A model generated the notes under the pieces. The model saw only the letters and a program-made list of their open reading frames with translations, did no database searches and was not told the origin of the DNA. From JAKAUF01 sp050746205 (lineage in GTDB: Bacteria; Acidobacteriota; Terriglobia; Terriglobales; SCQP01), in assembly GCA_050746205.1 (NCBI GenBank), contig JBOGKW010000012.1:1-37327 (forward strand): DNA of 37,327 nt, read 5' to 3'. Position 1 is the first letter of the stretch. Each line of letters starts with the position of its first letter. Made by a program: the position numbers and the translations under genes. Positions 1 through 8,091 of this stretch are shown one piece after another.

Positions 1-11
1 ACTGTTCCTTT

Positions 12-1211
12 ATGCCCACTCTGGTCTCGCCTCCTGCGGCCTTTGCTGCCCGCATGTCCCGCATCTCCGTCTCGGCCACTGCGGCGGTCGTGGCGGAAGC
101 CGAGAAGCTGCGCGCCGCGGGCCGCGATCTGGTGGACTTCGGCGCGGGCGAGCCGGATTTCCCCACCCCGGCGCACATCAAGCGCGCCGCCCTGCAAGCG
201 CTGGACGAGAACTTCACCCGCTACACCGCCACCGGGGGCATCGCCCCGCTCAAGGACGCCATTTGCCAGGCCCATGACCGCAATTTCTCCAGCGGCTACG
301 CCCGTGAGGAGGTGCTGGTCACCTGCGGCGGCAAGCATGCCCTGTTCAATGCCATCAGCGCCCTGGTCGAGCATGGCGATGAGGTCATTCTGCCCGCCCC
401 GTACTGGGTCAGCTTCCACGATCAAATCACCTACGCCGGCGGCATTCCGGTCGTCGTCGCCACCGAGGAGGAGGCCGGCTTCACCCTGGGTCTGCAGGCC
501 GTCACCGCGCGCCTGACCCCGCGCACGCGGATCATCCTGCTCAACTCCCCCGCCAATCCGAGCGGCGCGGTCTTTGCCCCCGAGCTGTTCCGCGCCCTGC
601 TGGAGATCTGCCGCGAGCGCGGCATTTGGCTGTTGAGCGATGAGTGCTACTCGCAATTCGTCTATTCCGGCCAGCCCTACAGCGCCGCCACCGACGCCGC
701 CAAGCTGGGCGCCAAGGAGCGGCTGATCATTGCCGGTTCGTTCTCCAAGACCTATGCCATGACGGGGTGGCGGCTGGGCTACGCGCTGGCCCCGGCGCCG
801 GTGGTGAAGCAGATGGTCAAGCTGCAGTCCCACTGCACGTCGAATCCGACCGCCTTCGTGCAAAAGGCCGGCATCGCCGCGCTCAACGGGCCGCAGGAGC
901 CAGTGCGCGAGATGCTGGCTGAGTACGCTCGCCGCCGCGAGCTGATCGTGGCCGGTCTGCGCGCGATTCCGGGCATTCGCTGCACCCAGCCCGCCGGGGC
1001 GTTCTACGCCTACCCCAACATCTCCGGCGTCCTGGCGAAGAAGGGCATCGCCACGCCCTTGGATTTCGCGGGGCGGCTGTTGCAGGAAGCCGGCGTCGTC
1101 ACCGTGCCCGGCGAGGCCTTCGGCACCGACGCGCACATTCGCTTCTCCTACGCCGCCTCCCAGGACACCATTCGCGCGGGGCTGAAGCGGCTCGCCGCCT
1201 TCTGCGCCTAG
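12..1211 (+). CDS. Class I PLP-dependent aminotransferase (aspartate aminotransferase type)
   Basis: This is a 399-residue fold-type I aminotransferase that transfers an amino group between an amino acid, probably aspartate, and a 2-oxo acid in the cytoplasm. The family landmarks are all present: the PLP lysine K246 in SFSKTYAMTGWRLGY, N182 in NPSG, D210 and Y213 in SDECY, and a substrate-carboxylate arginine near residue 377 in IRFSY. Length is normal for the family. The ATG at 12 lies so close to the window edge that upstream control cannot be judged; an internal ATG at 54 (MSRIS) is an alternative start. It converges with cvpA, from which a hairpin repeat separates it. Substrate could equally be another amino acid, as this subgroup includes aspartate/prephenate enzymes. 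Confidence 0.93.
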   Translation: MPTLVSPPAAFAARMSRISVSATAAVVAEAEKLRAAGRDLVDFGAGEPDFPTPAHIKRAALQALDENFTRYTATGGIAPLKDAICQAHDRNFSSGYAREEVLVTCGGKHALFNAISALVEHGDEVILPAPYWVSFHDQITYAGGIPVVVATEEEAGFTLGLQAVTARLTPRTRIILLNSPANPSGAVFAPELFRALLEICRERGIWLLSDECYSQFVYSGQPYSAATDAAKLGAKERLIIAGSFSKTYAMTGWRLGYALAPAPVVKQMVKLQSHCTSNPTAFVQKAGIAALNGPQEPVREMLAEYARRRELIVAGLRAIPGIRCTQPAGAFYAYPNISGVLAKKGIATPLDFAGRLLQEAGVVTVPGEAFGTDAHIRFSYAASQDTIRAGLKRLAAFCA

Positions 1212-1248
1212 CGGCGGTTGCAAAGCGCAGCGACAGCCGCGCTCGTGG

Positions 1249-1267
1249 GGCAGCCGTCCCGGCTGCC
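1249..1267. repeat. Intergenic palindrome, GGCAGCCG stem
   Basis: GGCAGCCG and CGGCTGCC form a perfect 8-bp stem with a 3-nt loop between the convergent 3' ends of the aminotransferase and cvpA. The same palindrome, with the same preceding GTGG, recurs at 12274-12292 between another convergent pair. It may act as a bidirectional terminator or a REP-like element. There is no T-run. Confidence 0.7.
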
Positions 1268-1269
1268 GG

Positions 1270-1812
1270 CTAGCGCGCTCGGGGCACGGGCCGCGCCGCC
1301 GCCGTGGTGTCGCCGGCCAGCTTGTGAAGGCTGCCTTCAAAGTCCCGCCGCATCGGCGCCGGAAGCCACACGGCGAACGCCTGTCCCACCGTCAGAAAAT
1401 CCGGGGCAAACCGCGAGCGATGCACGAGCGGAAGATCAAACGGAAACGCCGTCATCGCCACCAGCAGCACCAAGCAGATCACCACGCCGCGGACCAACCC
1501 CAGCGCCCCGCCCAGCAGCCGGTCCGCCCAGCCCAGGCCCGCCGCCTTCACCAACCCCCGGATGATGCGCGCCGAGATGCCGGCCAAAATCAAAACCACG
1601 AGAAAGATGAACAGGAAGGCCAAAAAAGACCGCAGCGGCGCGATGTGCACCCATCCCATATGCGCCGCCAGCGCCGGATACTTCCAGAAGCCCAGGACGA
1701 TCGCCGCCACCGTCGCCGCCATCATCAGAGCCTCATACGCGAAGCCCTTCACCAGCGCCGGGACCACCGACACCAGAACGATGATCAGCAACACCCAGTC
1801 GAGGAAGTGCAA
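1270..1812 (-). CDS. cvpA: CvpA family inner-membrane protein
   Basis: This 180-residue protein has four hydrophobic segments, at roughly residues 5-22, 28-45, 60-82 and 98-118. It opens with the FLDWVLLIIVL pattern typical of CvpA, where a WxD motif leads into the first helix. CvpA is an inner-membrane protein linked to colicin V export and envelope stress in enterobacteria, but its biochemical role is not settled. The start appears to be a TTG at 1812, with a weak GGAAG about 14 nt upstream. It is the last gene of a smc-purC-cvpA run and begins 28 bp after purC. In Escherichia coli cvpA also sits next to a purine gene (purF). The C-terminal 50 residues are polar and poorly conserved. Confidence 0.82.
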   Translation of the reverse strand: MHFLDWVLLIIVLVSVVPALVKGFAYEALMMAATVAAIVLGFWKYPALAAHMGWVHIAPLRSFLAFLFIFLVVLILAGISARIIRGLVKAAGLGWADRLLGGALGLVRGVVICLVLLVAMTAFPFDLPLVHRSRFAPDFLTVGQAFAVWLPAPMRRDFEGSLHKLAGDTTAAARPVPRAR

Positions 1813-1840
1813 GGTTGGCTCGCTTCCGGGCGCTTGGCCA

Positions 1841-2761
1841 TTACTCTTCGGGCAGGGGCTTGCCGGTCAGCTGCCGGTAGGCCTCGCGATACTTTTCCGT
1901 GGTGCGCGCGACCACCTCCGCCGGCAGCTCCGGACCCGGCGCCTGTTTGTTCCAGCGGATCTGTTCCAGGTAGTCGCGCACGTACTGTTTGTCGTAGGAA
2001 TCCTGGGCCCGGCCCGGCTGGTATTGTTCCCGCGGCCAAAAACGCGAGGAATCCGGCGTCAACACTTCATCCGCCAAAATCAGTTCGCCGCTCTCGCCCG
2101 CGCCCGGCAGCCGGCCAAACTCGAATTTCGTGTCGGCCAAGATGATGCCCCGCCCTTCGGCGTAGGCCGCCGCCCGCCGGTAGACCTCCACGCTGAGGTC
2201 CCGCAGCCGCTCCGCCGTCCGGCGGCCCACTAGCTGGGCGGCCTGGTCAAAGTTGATGTTCTCGTCGTGCCCGGTCTGCGCCTTGGTCGAGGGCGTGAAG
2301 ATCGGCTCTGGCAGGCGGGAGGACTCTTGCAGTCCCGCCGGGAGGGCGATGCCGCAGACCGTCCCGGATTTCTTGTATTCCTTCCACCCTGAGCCGGACA
2401 GATAGCCGCGCACCACGCACTCGATCGGCGCCATCTCCAGCTTCCGCGTGAGCATCGCCCGTCCGCGGAGCTGCGCCGCATCGCTCCGCGCGGCGGCGGG
2501 AAATTCCTCCACCCGCGCGCTCAGCAGGTGGTTCTGGACCGTCGGGCGGAGAAATTCGAACCAAAACAGCGAAATCTGCGTCAGCACCCGGCCCTTGTCC
2601 GGGATCGGCGTCGGCAGCACCACGTCAAAGGCCGACAGCCGGTCGCTGGCCACCATCAGCAGCGCATCGCCGGCGTCATACAGGTCCCGCACCTTGCCGC
2701 GGGAGATCAAGGGCAGGTCCGTCAGTTGGCTCTGCCACAGGGTGGAGGAGGCGTTGGACAT
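1841..2761 (-). CDS. purC: Phosphoribosylaminoimidazole-succinocarboxamide synthase
   Basis: This 306-residue SAICAR synthetase joins CAIR and aspartate using ATP, a late step of IMP synthesis. The family signature is clear: GKVRDLY at residues 22-28 (nucleotide loop), SDRLSAFD at 39-46, a central ARG-MLTRKLEM-PIECVVRGY block, and the C-terminal LADEVLTPDSSRFWP motif. Length fits the longer purC type. The ATG at 2761 gives a standard N-terminus; the reading frame stays open far upstream into smc, but that extension is a shadow of smc. A TATGCT element lies 8 nt before the ATG and no Shine-Dalgarno is visible. It lies 38 bp after smc and 28 bp before cvpA, so co-transcription is likely. Confidence 0.96.
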   Translation of the reverse strand: MSNASSTLWQSQLTDLPLISRGKVRDLYDAGDALLMVASDRLSAFDVVLPTPIPDKGRVLTQISLFWFEFLRPTVQNHLLSARVEEFPAAARSDAAQLRGRAMLTRKLEMAPIECVVRGYLSGSGWKEYKKSGTVCGIALPAGLQESSRLPEPIFTPSTKAQTGHDENINFDQAAQLVGRRTAERLRDLSVEVYRRAAAYAEGRGIILADTKFEFGRLPGAGESGELILADEVLTPDSSRFWPREQYQPGRAQDSYDKQYVRDYLEQIRWNKQAPGPELPAEVVARTTEKYREAYRQLTGKPLPEE

Positions 2762-2799
2762 AAGCCACCAGCATAGCGCGCCCGCCGGTGCGGTCAGGC

Positions 2800-5700
2800 C
2801 TACGCGCTCGCCGTTGCCCGCGCTTCGGTCAGCTCCACCGAGACCAGCCGCGACACGCCGGCCTTGGGCATGGTGACGCCGTAGAGCACGGCGGCGTCCT
2901 CCATGGTCCGCGCATTGTGGGTGATGACGATGAACTGCGTCCTCGTGCTGAGTTCGCGCACCAGCGCGGTGAACCGCCCCACGTTGGCCTCGTCCATCGG
3001 CGCGTCCACCTCGTCCAACAAGCAGAAGGGGCTGGGTTGGAACTGAAAGATGGCCAGCACCAGCGCCATCGCGGTCATGGCCTTCTCGCCGCCCGACAGC
3101 AGCATTGCGTTTTGCAGCTTCTTGCCCGGCGGCTGGGCCACGATGTCCACGCCGCTCTCGCCGCCGTTGTCGGCGTCGGTCAGCCGCAGGAATCCCTGGC
3201 CTCCGCCAAACAACGTGCGAAAGGTTTCCTGGAAATGAGCGTTGATCTGCTCCCAAGCGGCGTCGAACTGCCGCCGGCAGACGGCGTCAATCTCCTGAAT
3301 CGCCCGCTGCGTGTCCGCCGCCGAATCCAGCAAATCCTGCCGCTGTGCCGCCAAGAACTGGTGCCGCTGTTCGGTCTCCTGGTATTCCTCCAACGCCATC
3401 ATGTTCACCGGGCCCAAGTTCTCGATCTTGGCCTTCAGCCCCGCGGCGGCCTGCTCCCACTCGGCGAGCAGCTCCGGCGCGGCCGCGGGCGTCGCCGCTT
3501 CCTTGGTCCGTAACTCGGCCAGCTCGAGGCGCAGCTCATTGCGGCAGGTTTGGGCCAAAAAGCCGGCCTCGCTCTCCAGCCGCGCCACCGCGACCTCGGT
3601 CTCGCTATGCTCCTGCCGGGCCGCCTCGAGCGCCTCCCGGGCGGCCTGCGCCGCCGCTTCCAGGCCGCTGGCGGCGGCTCGCGCCGCTTCCAACGCCACC
3701 ACCGCGGCGCGCCGCCGTTCCTCGGCCGCGGTCCGCGCTTGCTGCTGTTCCTCGAGTTGCCGCCGCAAGATCGCGCTCGCCGCCTGCAGCGGATCGCGGC
3801 GCTCCGCCAGGCCGTCGGCGTCGGCCCCTGCTTGCGCCGCCCTCTGTTCCAGCTCCTGGAGAACGCGCTCGCGTTCCGCCCGCGCCTGTTCGGCGCCGCG
3901 CTCCCGCTCCTCCCAGCGCGCCGCCTCCGCCTGCGCCGCCGCCAGCAATTGGCTGAACTCCTCGTGGCATTGCCGCGCCGTGGCCAGCTGCCGGCCCAGT
4001 TCCTGCTGCTCCGCTTCCCGCTCGGCGCGCTCCCGCTCCGCGGCTTCCCGCTCCTGGCCCGCCGCTTCCGACCGGGCCGCCGCCTGGCGCCGCTCCGCCT
4101 GGCCCCGCTCCCATTCCAATTGCAGTTGCCGGTCCCGCTCCACCGCCCGCGCCGCCTCGCCCGCCAACTGCTTCAGCGCCTGGCCGCGGGCCAAGACCTC
4201 CTTGTCGAGCGCGGCGTGCTCCCGCCCCAGGCCGAGCCGTTGCTCCCCCGTGCGCTCGATCTCCCGCGTCAGCATCGCCAATGCGCTCTCCAGTTGGGCG
4301 GTCTCCGCCTGCAGCTCACCTTCCCGTGCCGCCAATTCCCGCCATTCCCGCTTCAGGGTCAGCGGACCGGCGCCGGAGCGCGTGCCCCCGGTAACGGTCT
4401 GGTTATGGAAGCACTCGCCCTCGCCGGTCAGGAAATAGGCGGCGGGGTTTTCCGCCGCCAGCGCCCGCGCCCGCGTGGGGTCGTCCAGGATATAGCCGCT
4501 GCCCAGCTTGGGCAGAATCTGCTCGAGCGAGCGCCCGAATCCATTGAGCACGCGCACGCAATGGCGCAACGGAATGGGTCCCGCGGCCGCCGCCTCGCCG
4601 CCCCCTGCCCCGCTCGCGATGCTCGTTTCCGGCGGCGCGAACATGCCGTATTGTCCATCCTCGGGATGCACCAAAAACGTCGCCCGCCCCTGCGCGTCCC
4701 GCCGCAGCAGACCAACGCCGGCGTCGGCTTCGTCCCAGGTTTGGACCACCACGTAGTTCAGCTCCTCGCGCAGGAACTCCTCGACCACGCCCTCATAGTG
4801 CGACTCGACCTCTAGAAAATCCGCCAGTACGCCCAACGGCCGGAACCCGGCGCCGTCGCTCCCCGCCGGCTGGGCGAAGAGAGTGCGCACCGCTTCGGTG
4901 TTGCCGCCATGGTGGGCCACGATCTCCTCCAGCGAACGCCGCCGTGCCGCCGCCTCCGCTAGCGCCTGCCGCGCCTGCTCGCGGCGTTCGCGCGTCGCCG
5001 CTTCCCGCTGCCGTTGCGCCTCCGCCTCGGCCTCCAGTGCCGCCAAGGCCGCCGCCAGCCCCGCCAAGCGCTCTCGCTCGCGGTCAAACTCCAGCCCCAA
5101 CTGGCCCCGCCGCGCCCCCATGGCCTCGGCTTCCTCCCCCGCCGCCTGCCGCTCTCGCTCGGTGCGCTGCAACTGGCGGTCCAGCGCCGCAATAAAGCTC
5201 TCCGCCTGCGCCGCTTGGGTTCCCGCCTGCGCCGCCCGCGCCATCGCGGCCAGCATCTGCTGCCGCGCGGCCTCCAGGCTCTGTTCCAGCTCCGCCGCCG
5301 CCCGCACACTGGCCTCCCCGTCGCCCCGCCGATCCGTCAGCGCCTGCCGTGCCCGGGCCGCCCCCGCCGCCAACGCCGCGTCTTGCTCACCGGCTCGCCG
5401 CGCGGCCTCGGCCTGTTGCTCCCGCTCCGCCGTGATCGCCGCCGCCTGCTCCCGCAGCCGCTCCGCCCGCCGCTCCAAGTCCTCGCATTGCTGCTGGTTG
5501 AAAGCGATCTGACGTTCCGCCCGGTCCATCTCCATCGCCAACTGCGCCAGCGCCTCGCCCACCTGCCGCAGCTCGCTCTCGCTCCGCCCCGTCTCCTCCA
5601 CCCAACGGGAGCGCGCTTGTTCCGCCGCCGCCATCGCCTGCTGCTGCGCCTCCAGCGCCTGGGTGCGGGCCGCCAATTCCGCGCTCAAGCGCGCCCACTC

Positions 5701-6624
5701 CGCCGCCAGCCGCGCCGCCTTCGCCGCCAGCAGCCGGCGCTGCATCGCCTCCAGTTCCTGGCGCAACTCCTCGTGCCGTCTCGCCTTCGTCGCCTGGCGC
5801 TTCAACGCGCCCAGTTGCTTGCTGACTTCTTCGAAGATGTCCTGGATGCGCGCTAGGTTCTGCCGCGCCGCTTCCAGCTTCGCCTCCGCCAGCTTGCGCC
5901 GCGCCTTGAACTTGGTGACCCCGGCGGCCTCTTCGAGGATCGCCCGCCGCTCATGCGGCTTGGAGCCGAGGATTTGCCCGATGCGCCCCTGCTCGATGAT
6001 CGCGTAGCTGTCCGGCCCCAGTCCCGTGCCCAGGAAGATCTCCTGAATGTCCCGCAGCCGGCAGGGCCGCCCGTTCATCAGGTACTCGCTCTCGCCGCTC
6101 CGGAACAGCCGCCGCGTCACCACGATCTCCCCACGCCGATTGTGCGGCGTGGACTTTCGCCGCGGCCGCACCCGCAGCACCACCCCGTCCCCCGCCGTTT
6201 CCGCCGCGCCCGCGCTGGGGCTCTCCTCCACCTCGGACCCGGCTGTCGCGTCGCTGCCGGCGCCGGCGGGTTCGCTCTCCACCTCCCAATCCGCGCCTCC
6301 GGGAATCAATGGCCGCTCTTCCGCCGCGGCCGCCTCGGGAGTGATGTCAAACTCCTGCGGATTGATCAGCGTGAGCGAGACCTCGGCCATGCCGCTCCCC
6401 GCCCGGTCCCGGGTCCCACTGAAGATCACATCCTCCATTCGCTGCCCGCGCAGCGTTTTGGCCGATTGCTCCCCCAGCACCCAACAGATGGCGTCGGCCA
6501 AGTTGGACTTCCCGCAGCCATTGGGCCCGACCACCCCCACCACCCCGGAGCCAGGAAACACCAGCTCCGCCCGGTCTCCGAATGACTTAAAGCCAGCAAT
6601 CTGCAACTTCTTCAGTTTCAGCAT
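2800..6624 (-). CDS. smc: Chromosome segregation ATPase SMC
   Basis: This 1274-residue SMC forms the ATPase ring core of the bacterial condensin that folds and segregates the chromosome. The N-terminal head has Walker A GPNGCGKS at 33-40 and the EQGRIGQIL and LEEAAGVTKFKAR blocks. Two very long, Ala/Glu/Gln/Arg-rich coiled coils flank a hinge around residues 500-670. The C-terminal head has the LSGGEK signature near 1176 and Walker B FCLLDEVDA near 1200. The ATG at 6624 (MLKLKKLQI) is chosen because it matches family N-termini and has GGAG 6-9 nt upstream. Residues about 95-160 of the N-terminal head hold a low-complexity acidic insertion absent from standard SMCs. No scpA or scpB is nearby. 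Confidence 0.97.
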   Translation of the reverse strand: MLKLKKLQIAGFKSFGDRAELVFPGSGVVGVVGPNGCGKSNLADAICWVLGEQSAKTLRGQRMEDVIFSGTRDRAGSGMAEVSLTLINPQEFDITPEAAAAEERPLIPGGADWEVESEPAGAGSDATAGSEVEESPSAGAAETAGDGVVLRVRPRRKSTPHNRRGEIVVTRRLFRSGESEYLMNGRPCRLRDIQEIFLGTGLGPDSYAIIEQGRIGQILGSKPHERRAILEEAAGVTKFKARRKLAEAKLEAARQNLARIQDIFEEVSKQLGALKRQATKARRHEELRQELEAMQRRLLAAKAARLAAEWARLSAELAARTQALEAQQQAMAAAEQARSRWVEETGRSESELRQVGEALAQLAMEMDRAERQIAFNQQQCEDLERRAERLREQAAAITAEREQQAEAARRAGEQDAALAAGAARARQALTDRRGDGEASVRAAAELEQSLEAARQQMLAAMARAAQAGTQAAQAESFIAALDRQLQRTERERQAAGEEAEAMGARRGQLGLEFDRERERLAGLAAALAALEAEAEAQRQREAATRERREQARQALAEAAARRRSLEEIVAHHGGNTEAVRTLFAQPAGSDGAGFRPLGVLADFLEVESHYEGVVEEFLREELNYVVVQTWDEADAGVGLLRRDAQGRATFLVHPEDGQYGMFAPPETSIASGAGGGEAAAAGPIPLRHCVRVLNGFGRSLEQILPKLGSGYILDDPTRARALAAENPAAYFLTGEGECFHNQTVTGGTRSGAGPLTLKREWRELAAREGELQAETAQLESALAMLTREIERTGEQRLGLGREHAALDKEVLARGQALKQLAGEAARAVERDRQLQLEWERGQAERRQAAARSEAAGQEREAAERERAEREAEQQELGRQLATARQCHEEFSQLLAAAQAEAARWEERERGAEQARAERERVLQELEQRAAQAGADADGLAERRDPLQAASAILRRQLEEQQQARTAAEERRRAAVVALEAARAAASGLEAAAQAAREALEAARQEHSETEVAVARLESEAGFLAQTCRNELRLELAELRTKEAATPAAAPELLAEWEQAAAGLKAKIENLGPVNMMALEEYQETEQRHQFLAAQRQDLLDSAADTQRAIQEIDAVCRRQFDAAWEQINAHFQETFRTLFGGGQGFLRLTDADNGGESGVDIVAQPPGKKLQNAMLLSGGEKAMTAMALVLAIFQFQPSPFCLLDEVDAPMDEANVGRFTALVRELSTRTQFIVITHNARTMEDAAVLYGVTMPKAGVSRLVSVELTEARATASA

Positions 6625-7014
6625 CTTAGACTCCAAAGACGTAGTCGGATCGCGGTCACAGCAATGCACCTGGATGGTAGCTGGTGGCACAGGTGGAAGC
6701 AAGCAGAAAACCACCACCCCTGGGGCTCATTTTTTGCCTGGCCCAGCCGATGGGGTGAAGCTGCACGTCCACCCAAAGGCAGACACGCCAGCGCTTACAA
6801 CGGAATTTTGCCGATGAGTGGCGCCGCGCTCTGGCGGCGCGCCAGTTGAACGCCAGTAGCTGCGCTGAGTATAGCTCTAGGCTGGAATTTGCATCCACTC
6901 GGCATCTCGGGGAGCCTCTTTCTCGCCACTTGGGCGAACACCTGATCACAGCGCTGCGGCCGGGCCTGCGGGAGTGAGTGGCCGGCGCGGCGCGGAGCGG
7001 CGGCCTCGGAGGAG

Positions 7015-7227
7015 TTGTGGTGCGGGGCGCCGGAACCGGAGGTGGACGCCAAGCCGAAACGGTGCCCGTTCCCGGCCGAATACACGGAGCGCATGCTTCG
7101 CGAAGGGGATGCCGCCAAAGGGCGCGGCGAACTGGGTGCGCTCGTTGGCGGCGCGGGCCGCACGCGGAACGCAGCAGTTGGCAGTGAGGCCGAGAACGCC
7201 GCACACCCGGTCTATTCCGGCGGGTAA
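7015..7227 (+). pseudogene. Decayed IS3-type transposase OrfA N-terminus
   Basis: The translated frame holds PKRCPFPAEYTERMLREGD followed by GRGELGALV. This closely follows the start of IS3-group OrfA helix-turn-helix proteins, whose usual pattern is a basic run, then F-AEYK-RIL-EAD, then G-IGALLRREGLYSS. The match stops after GALV, where the expected LRREGLYSS is missing, and the frame ends about 20 residues later. No OrfB catalytic domain or terminal inverted repeats are visible. I read this as a remnant of an old insertion. The call rests on recalled family patterns, and no functional protein is expected. Confidence 0.5.
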
Positions 7228-7329
7228 CGGCCCGTGCCAGTGCAGACCGGAATCGGTTCCGGAACGGCAAGACGCCGCCGGGCGGCTGCCCGGCCGTGCA
7301 AGGCCGCGGTAGGGCAAACTGCCGCCATG

Positions 7330-7354
7330 TTGGAGACGCCGTCCCGCGAGCGGG
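7330..7354 (+). repeat. Probable truncated copy of the 103-bp repeat
   Basis: TTGGAGACGCC followed after 7 nt by GAGCGGG matches the first third of the 103-bp repeat at 22828, where the same two words are 8 nt apart. The rest of the repeat is not recognisable here. It lies just right of the transposase remnant. Confidence 0.4.
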
Positions 7355-7439
7355 TCCGGGTCTTCCGCTATGTCCCGCGCGAGTTATGCTCGCTCAAGTG
7401 CAATTTTGTTGGAACCTTAGGAAGGGGGCGACAAGCGGA

Positions 7440-7994
7440 ATGCTAAAGTTTTGGCTCGGTTTCGCGGCGGGCATCGGCGCATTGATTGGGCTGGCGGCGC
7501 TGAGCGCAGCGGCGGGGTGGATTCCCGTGGCGACGAGTTCGCACCCGCTGCCGATGGAGACCTGGCTGGCCAAAACTGCGCTACATGCCAAACTGCGCGC
7601 GGCCGCCGCGGCGCGCAGCCCGCTGCCGGCTTCGACGGCCAACCTGCAGGAGGGGGCGCGGATCTTTAAGAACAACTGCGCCGTCTGCCACGGCATGCCG
7701 AACCACCCAAAAACGGCCATTGCGGCGGGGATGTTTCCGTCGCCGCCGCAGCTTTGGACGCTGCAGGGGATGGTCACCGATGACCCCATTGGAGTCACGC
7801 AGTGGAAGGTCAATCACGGCATTCGTTTAACCGGCATGCCGGGCTTTAGCGGATCATTGACGACCGCTCAGATCTGGCAAGTGAGCCTGCTGCTGAAAAA
7901 CGCCCAGCGACTTCCGCCAGCCGCGAGGGCGGAACTGTTATCCAGCGGGCCAGCCACAATGGGAGTGGTGTCCGGCTACGGGGCGGGGCATTGA
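7440..7994 (+). CDS. Membrane-anchored mono-heme cytochrome c
   Basis: This 184-residue protein has an uncleaved or signal-anchor helix at residues 2-26 and then a periplasmic class I cytochrome c domain. The heme site is CAVCH in IFKNNCAVCHGM, and a methionine in RLTGMPGF is the likely distal ligand. Its role is electron transfer in the periplasm; the partner is unknown. The ATG at 7440 is favoured because AGGAAGGGGG ends about 11 nt upstream and the helix follows at once. It opens the forward redox and envelope block that also holds a b561-like cytochrome and a YceI-like protein, so a shared electron path is possible. The upstream 800 bp is free of genes, so it probably has its own promoter. 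Confidence 0.85.
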   Translation: MLKFWLGFAAGIGALIGLAALSAAAGWIPVATSSHPLPMETWLAKTALHAKLRAAAAARSPLPASTANLQEGARIFKNNCAVCHGMPNHPKTAIAAGMFPSPPQLWTLQGMVTDDPIGVTQWKVNHGIRLTGMPGFSGSLTTAQIWQVSLLLKNAQRLPPAARAELLSSGPATMGVVSGYGAGH

Positions 7995-8079
7995 CTATTC
8001 TGCGGCTTGTGTGGCGGGTCCGCTTCGGTGGCGCTGCGGGCTGCGACGAGCGGGGCTGCGCGGAAGGCGGGCAGCCGTT

Positions 8080-8085
8080 TATAGT
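8080..8085 (+). promoter_or_regulatory. -10-like TATAGT, 6 nt before a GTG start
   Basis: TATAGT ends 6 nt before GTG at 8092, which is in frame with the downstream gene. No Shine-Dalgarno is present. The spacing is what a leaderless transcript would need. Confidence 0.5.
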
Positions 8086-8091
8086 GGCAAT

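Larger units (their letters stand above)
6625..7439. other. 815-bp region without an intact gene
   Basis: This stretch between the divergent smc and cytochrome c genes contains no convincing complete gene. Short reading frames occur on both strands but look like G+C-rich noise. It holds a decayed transposase N-terminus at 7015-7227 and a probable fragment of the dispersed repeat at 7330-7354. The left part (6660-6880) is locally less G+C-rich and includes a TATACT-like sequence on the minus strand near 6869, a weak candidate for a smc promoter. Confidence 0.6.

Noticed and set aside
2762..3256. A 165-residue N-terminal extension of the purC frame.
   Set aside because: It overlaps smc in another frame, has an Arg/Gly-rich shadow composition, and purC already has a full-length standard N-terminus at 2761.
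3550..5856. Long plus-strand frames opposite smc, rich in Arg, Leu and Pro.
   Set aside because: They are mirror frames of the Glu/Ala/Gln-rich SMC coiled coil; their composition and the lack of any domain argue against coding.
6672..6720. A hairpin with CAGG, a GGAA-like loop and AGCAG that recalls the SRP RNA tip.
   Set aside because: The apical stem would be only two base pairs and an extra AAAA breaks the conserved pairing next to AGCAG; outer helices do not extend. I do not call an ffs gene.
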